Positions 33,603 to 37,674 of a stretch of DNA of 37,674 bases are shown here, piece after piece. Source of the DNA: Candidatus Omnitrophota bacterium (GTDB taxonomy: Bacteria > Omnitrophota > Gorgyraeia > Pluralincolimonadales > Pluralincolimonadaceae); the NCBI GenBank assembly GCA_030695925.1, contig JAUYOH010000047.1, positions 1 to 37,674 of the forward strand. The letters run 5' to 3'. Below the pieces are notes generated by a model. That model was not told the DNA's origin. It ran no database searches and saw only the letters and a program-made list of their open reading frames with translations. Numbering within the stretch: the first letter of the stretch is position 1; every line of letters starts with the position of its first letter. Made by a program: the position numbers and the translations under genes.

Positions 33603-35810
33603 GTGAAGCAGGAGAGGATAAACGAGATTTGGGGCGTTCTTCTCTTCGCTATAACTATCCTGATTTTTGTAAGTCTTATCTCCTACGACCAGAACGACCT
33701 GCCTTGGTTTACATCCCAACCTAACGTATATACCAAGAATTACGCCGGGATAGTCGGTGCCATGGTTGCCGCCGGCTTATTCTCCCTTATAGGTTTCAGC
33801 GCTTACGTCATCCCGGTCCTGACCGCGACGTGGTCGATCGGGAAATTCTTAGGCAAGGTGCCGCAGAAATTTTATTTTAAATTACTCGGCGCCTCTTTTT
33901 TATTTATCGCGTTAAGCGCTTTCCTTAGCATGCTCGGTTCGCCGGCGGACGTGATGAAGGTCCACCGCGGCGGGCTCTTGGGCCTTTTCTTTTCAGACTT
34001 TTTCGTAAGATACTTAGGGCCGATCGGCGCTTATATTATGGTGATAGTCTTGGGGCTTCTCTCGATATTGCTCGCCACCGAGTTTCTGATATTTCCGATA
34101 TTCATGTCCCTCGTCAACAGTATAATAGGGCTCTTTTCCGGTGTCCTTAAGAAAAAACCCGCCTTATTACAGGAAAGAGAACTCAAGCGTCCCGAAAGGG
34201 AATCCCCGTTAAAACGCGGATTTGAAGCGGTGAAAGCCGAAGTCGCCAAGGCGCAGGAGCAACCGCGCCAGGCTCCCGTAATAGATATCAAAAAAGTGAT
34301 AAAGAAAGAAGATGGTAAGCCCGCGCCTATAAAAATCGTGAAGCACGCGGTCGGGGATTACAAACTGCCGGACTTAAGTCTGCTGGATTCGCCGCCGCCT
34401 CTTGAGGAGAGAAAGATAACCGAGGACTTAAACGCCAACGCAAGGATCCTTGAGGAGACATTAAGGGATTTCGGAATAGATGTAAAGGTGACAGCCGTCG
34501 AACGCGGCCCGGTGATCACAAGATATGAGTTAGAGCCCGCGCCCGGCGTCAAGGTGACGAGAATAACGAGCCTTTCCGACGATATCGCCCTCACCATGAA
34601 GGCGCAGAGCGTGAGGATAGAGGCGCCGATACCGGGTAAGGCAAGGGTGGGTGTGGAGGTGCCGAATTCCTCGAGCGCGTTGGTATACCTAAAAGAGATA
34701 CTGCAGACCTCGGAATTCCAGAATTCGGAATCGAAACTCACTTTGGCCCTCGGCAAGGATATCGGCGGCACTCCGGTCATCGCGGATTTAGGCGAGATGC
34801 CGCATATCTTGATCGCGGGAACTACCGGTTCAGGAAAGACCGTATGTGTCAATTCGATAATAAGCTCTATGCTGTTCAATGCCACGCCCGACGAGGTAAG
34901 GTTTCTGATGGTAGACCCGAAGATGGTGGAACTTGCGATGTTCAACGGGCTGCCGCATCTGTTATGCCCGGTCGTGACAGACCACAAGAAAGTGGCGGGC
35001 GCATTGAACTGGGTCGTAAACGAGATGGAGTCGCGGTATAAATTGTTCGCGCGCCTCGCCGTAAGGAACATAGAATTCTTCCACGAAAAGAAGGCGAAGG
35101 GCGATTTTAACGGGCAGGACGACGTGCCTGAGGTCCTTCCTTATATAGTAGTCATAATCGATGAACTCGCGGACCTTATGCTTATCGCCGCGCAGGAAGT
35201 GGAGAACGCCATAACACGGCTCTCGCAGCTCTCCCGCGCGGTCGGGATACATATAATACTGGCCACACAGAGGCCGTCGGTAGATGTTGTCACAGGCGTC
35301 ATCAAGGCGAATTTCCCGGCGAGGATATCGTTCAAGGTCGCCTCCAAAGTCGACTCGAGGACCGTCTTGGACATGAACGGCGCGGATAAATTGCTGGGCA
35401 AAGGCGATATGCTCTTCTTAAGGCCGGGCGACGCCAAACCGACACGCGCGCAGGCCTGCTTAGTTAAGGACAGCGAGATAGAGAGAGTGATAAATTTCAT
35501 CAAAGGCCAGCGCGAAACGGATTACGACGAGGAGATACTTAAGGAGCAGGACAAAAAAATACACGGCAAGACTTTCGAGAAAGATGAGATGTATGAGGAG
35601 GCGGTAAGGATGGTCCTCGAGACGAAACAGGCCTCTGTCTCGATGCTCCAGAGAAGATTGGGGCTCGGTTATACGAGGGCCGCACGGCTTGTAGACACTA
35701 TGGAGGCCGACGGGATAGTAGGCCCGTATAACGGCTCAAAGCCGAGAAGTATCCTTATAGATAATATGGAGGCCGTGAAGGCCAAATGGAATCAATCGGG
35801 ACGAGATTAA
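33603..35810 (+). CDS. ftsK: DNA translocase FtsK
   Basis: A 735-residue FtsK/SpoIIIE. Four hydrophobic segments in the first 180 residues anchor it at the division septum, followed by a short linker. The motor has Walker A AGTTGSGKTVCVNS near residue 405 and Walker B YIVVIIDELADL near 515, with RAVGIHIILATQRPSVDVVTG. The C-terminal gamma winged helix (ASVSMLQRRLGLGYTRAARL) reads polar DNA motifs and activates XerD, whose gene is in this window. The linker is short compared with E. coli FtsK, as in most bacteria. The start is GTG 33603, 5 nt after pnp. The end overlaps the next gene by 25 bp. Confidence 0.95.
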   Translation: MKQERINEIWGVLLFAITILIFVSLISYDQNDLPWFTSQPNVYTKNYAGIVGAMVAAGLFSLIGFSAYVIPVLTATWSIGKFLGKVPQKFYFKLLGASFLFIALSAFLSMLGSPADVMKVHRGGLLGLFFSDFFVRYLGPIGAYIMVIVLGLLSILLATEFLIFPIFMSLVNSIIGLFSGVLKKKPALLQERELKRPERESPLKRGFEAVKAEVAKAQEQPRQAPVIDIKKVIKKEDGKPAPIKIVKHAVGDYKLPDLSLLDSPPPLEERKITEDLNANARILEETLRDFGIDVKVTAVERGPVITRYELEPAPGVKVTRITSLSDDIALTMKAQSVRIEAPIPGKARVGVEVPNSSSALVYLKEILQTSEFQNSESKLTLALGKDIGGTPVIADLGEMPHILIAGTTGSGKTVCVNSIISSMLFNATPDEVRFLMVDPKMVELAMFNGLPHLLCPVVTDHKKVAGALNWVVNEMESRYKLFARLAVRNIEFFHEKKAKGDFNGQDDVPEVLPYIVVIIDELADLMLIAAQEVENAITRLSQLSRAVGIHIILATQRPSVDVVTGVIKANFPARISFKVASKVDSRTVLDMNGADKLLGKGDMLFLRPGDAKPTRAQACLVKDSEIERVINFIKGQRETDYDEEILKEQDKKIHGKTFEKDEMYEEAVRMVLETKQASVSMLQRRLGLGYTRAARLVDTMEADGIVGPYNGSKPRSILIDNMEAVKAKWNQSGRD

Positions 35811-36502
35811 AGCAGGCCCGCGAAGACAAAGGCATCTCGCTTGAGCAGGCGCAGAAAGACACGCGCATCCATAACAAGATATTGGCCGCGCTTGAGGATG
35901 ACAGGCCCGCGGAGGCCATATCGGGCACGGTCTACATAAAGAGTTTCATCAGGAAATACGCGGATTATCTCGGGCTTGACGGCACCTCGCTTGCGGAAGA
36001 ATACCATGGTGAACGCCCCCGTACCCGTGAACAGATATTAATAGCGGCGGAGAGGAGTTCGTCTTTTAAATTCCCCCTTAAAAAGGCGGTTACCGCCGTA
36101 ATCGTAATAGCGGTTCTCCTCGCCGGTATTAAACTTGCGATATTTGCCGGCTCAAAGATAAAAGAAGGCCTTAAATCAAAGCCCAAGGCCGTAAAGAAGG
36201 CCGAAGTTCCCAAGCCCAAGCTTCAACCTGCGCAAATCCCTAAAGGCGAGAATATTTCCCTCAAGATAAAAGCCAAGAGCGATGTCTATCTTAAGATAAA
36301 GGCTGACGGCAGCGTCATATATGATGGCATTCTTAAAAAAGGCGCCGCCGAGACTTGGGAAGCGAAAGATTCCCTTGATGTCTCGACAAGCCGCGCCGAG
36401 GCGATAGCCGCCGAATTAAACAGTACGGCTCTTGGCGTTCTGGGAAAAGGCGTCACCAAGGGCATCCTCATCACCAGAGACGGCGTTAAACTACCAAAAT
36501 AG
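35786..36502 (+). CDS. rodZ: RodZ-like HTH membrane protein
   Basis: This 238-residue protein has an N-terminal HTH_25-type domain (1-70: GTRLKQAREDKGISLEQAQK, ALEDDRPAEAISGTVYIKSF with RKYADYLGLD), one transmembrane helix at about 97-113 (KAVTAVIVIAVLLAGIKLAI), a Lys/Pro linker and a C-terminal DUF4115-like domain (about 155-238; ISLKIKAKSDVYLKIKADG). This is the RodZ plan, a partner of MreB in rod shape. The gene overlaps ftsK by 25 bp, so translation is coupled. Confidence 0.85.
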   Translation: MESIGTRLKQAREDKGISLEQAQKDTRIHNKILAALEDDRPAEAISGTVYIKSFIRKYADYLGLDGTSLAEEYHGERPRTREQILIAAERSSSFKFPLKKAVTAVIVIAVLLAGIKLAIFAGSKIKEGLKSKPKAVKKAEVPKPKLQPAQIPKGENISLKIKAKSDVYLKIKADGSVIYDGILKKGAAETWEAKDSLDVSTSRAEAIAAELNSTALGVLGKGVTKGILITRDGVKLPK

Positions 36503-36518
36503 CCACACCATCCAGAAC

Positions 36519-37674
36519 ATGTCTATTAAAGCATCGATCCTCTCATTAGGCTGCGCGAGAAATCTTGTCGATTCCGAAGTCATGCTCGGCATCTTAAAAA
36601 AATCCGGCTGTGATATCGTAGATATAACCGACGGCGCGGATATCGCCATCATAAACACCTGCTCTTTTATTGAGGACGCCAAGAAAGAATCCATAGATAT
36701 CATCCTCGACGTGATAGACCTGAAGAGAGAGAATAAATTAAAGAAGATACTTATCGCCGGATGCCTTCCGCAGAGATACGGAAAGATACTTAAGGACGAA
36801 TTCAAAGAGATAGACGGGTTCATAGGGGCGGACGGTTTCAGGAATCTGCCGCGGATAATAAGTGCCCTTACAAAGAACCGGAGAGTCTTCAATATCCCGC
36901 CCGCACCCAAGTTTTTGTATGACGACAGGTCTCCCCGTATACGCCTTACCCCGAAACATTACGCTTATCTGAAGATTTCTGAGGGATGCTCGCATAAATG
37001 TTCTTTTTGCGTGATTCCCTGCGTGCGCGGAAGGCACAGAAGCCGGAAGATGGATTCGGTATTAAGGGAGGCGGCCGCGCTTATTAAAAGCGGGGTAAAG
37101 GAGATAAATCTTATCGGGCAGGATACGACTCTTTACGGGATGGATTTATACAAACGCCTTGCCCTCGCGGAATTATTGAAGAAACTTGCCAGGGTCAAGG
37201 GGGTAAACTGGATACGCCTTTTATATACCCATCCAGCGCATTTTACCGACGAACTTATTAAAGTAATAAGAGATGAAACCGCTGTCTGCAAATATATCGA
37301 TTTACCCATTCAGCATATAAGCGACAAGATATTAAAGAAGATGAACAGGGGAACGACCAGAAAATCTATCCTGGACCTGCTTCATAAAATAAGAAAGAGT
37401 ATTCCGGGTGTGGTAATCCGCACATCCATAATCGTGGGATTTCCCGGAGAAACAGATAAAGAGTTTTCGGAACTCGTCGGCTTTATCAAGAAAGAAAAAT
37501 TTGAACGCTTGGGCGCCTTTACTTATTCAAGGGAAGAGGGGACAGCCGCGTATAAGTTCGCGGACCAGATACCGGAAAAAGAGAAGAAGGCGCGGTGGGA
37601 TGAAATTATGAGAGTCCAGCAGGATGTCTCGCGGCAGAATAATCGCAAATTGATGGGGAAGGTATTAGATGTTA
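36519..37674 (+). CDS. rimO: Ribosomal protein S12 methylthiotransferase RimO (3' truncated by window end)
   Basis: The frame is open from ATG 36519 to the window end (385 codons). It starts MSIKASILSLGCARNLVDSE, the MTTase N-terminal domain, with Cys in LGCARN, NTCSFIEDA and AGCLPQRYG for one iron-sulfur cluster. The radical SAM domain has the CxxxCxxC site GCSHKCSFCVIPCVRGRHRS, then LIGQDTTLYG, YIDLPIQHISDKILKKMNRG and RTSIIVGFPGET. The TRAM domain begins at the very end. RimO, rather than MiaB, is supported by SLGCARNLVDSE, GADGF and the QDTTLYG style. It methylthiolates Asp of S12. No ribosome binding site is visible before the ATG; it follows the rodZ-like gene after 16 bp. Confidence 0.93.
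   Translation, partial: MSIKASILSLGCARNLVDSEVMLGILKKSGCDIVDITDGADIAIINTCSFIEDAKKESIDIILDVIDLKRENKLKKILIAGCLPQRYGKILKDEFKEIDGFIGADGFRNLPRIISALTKNRRVFNIPPAPKFLYDDRSPRIRLTPKHYAYLKISEGCSHKCSFCVIPCVRGRHRSRKMDSVLREAAALIKSGVKEINLIGQDTTLYGMDLYKRLALAELLKKLARVKGVNWIRLLYTHPAHFTDELIKVIRDETAVCKYIDLPIQHISDKILKKMNRGTTRKSILDLLHKIRKSIPGVVIRTSIIVGFPGETDKEFSELVGFIKKEKFERLGAFTYSREEGTAAYKFADQIPEKEKKARWDEIMRVQQDVSRQNNRKLMGKVLDV

Overview
The window looks like chromosomal DNA of a Gram-negative bacterium with moderate GC: it has an outer-membrane secretin, a PagL-like outer-membrane lipid A deacylase, lipoproteins and RodZ. Long co-directional runs of housekeeping genes with overlapping start and stop codons, the secretin/TonB fusion and the DHH-CBS-nucleotidyltransferase fusion would fit a candidate-phylum lineage such as Omnitrophota. 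That placement is a guess from gene style, not from a marker-gene tree.

Layout. (a) 1-5308: the end of a secretin gene that carries a TonB-C-like tail, then smc with its own promoter and a structured leader, then a convergent GAF-GGDEF gene. (b) About 5364-13800: an AT-richer accessory island. It holds an ImmA/IrrE-PIN toxin-antitoxin-like pair, a small lipoprotein, an operon of a DUF2085 membrane protein plus two tandem secreted paralogs, and a leftward four-gene operon of an ABC ATPase, an ABC-2 permease and two secreted FG-GAP repeat proteins. An exact 15-bp direct repeat sits at both edges of the island, each copy just upstream of or overlapping a plus-strand promoter -35. (c) 13797-18703: the riboflavin operon, with promoter, FMN riboswitch, intrinsic terminator, then ribBA, ribH, nusB, a PHP phosphoesterase, ribD and ribE. 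(d) 18710-24481: a thermonuclease with its own promoter, tRNA-Pro(CGG), acylphosphatase, metallophosphoesterase, ligA, a lipoprotein, an MBL hydrolase and a XerC/D recombinase. (e) 24493-37674: tRNA-Arg(CCG), pagL-like, the DHH-CBS-CCA-adding fusion, ylxP, rbfA, nrnA-like, truB, ribF, rpsO, pnp, ftsK, rodZ-like and a truncated rimO.

How the genes work together. Riboflavin synthesis (ribBA, ribH, ribD, ribE) is under FMN feedback, and ribF in the translation cluster turns its product into FMN and FAD. The ylxP-rbfA-nrnA-truB-ribF-rpsO-pnp order is the usual ribosome-maturation and RNA-decay cluster, here extended into ftsK and rodZ (division and shape) and rimO (S12 modification). smc, ftsK, xerD and ligA are chromosome-maintenance genes.

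Most interesting points: the ABC/FG-GAP operon as an uncharacterised surface system; the island edges; two short palindromic repeat families in the rib locus, one inserted in frame inside ribBA and one embedded in the FMN riboswitch with compensatory base changes; a readable terminator/antiterminator switch in that riboswitch; and a secretin fused to a TonB-C-like domain.
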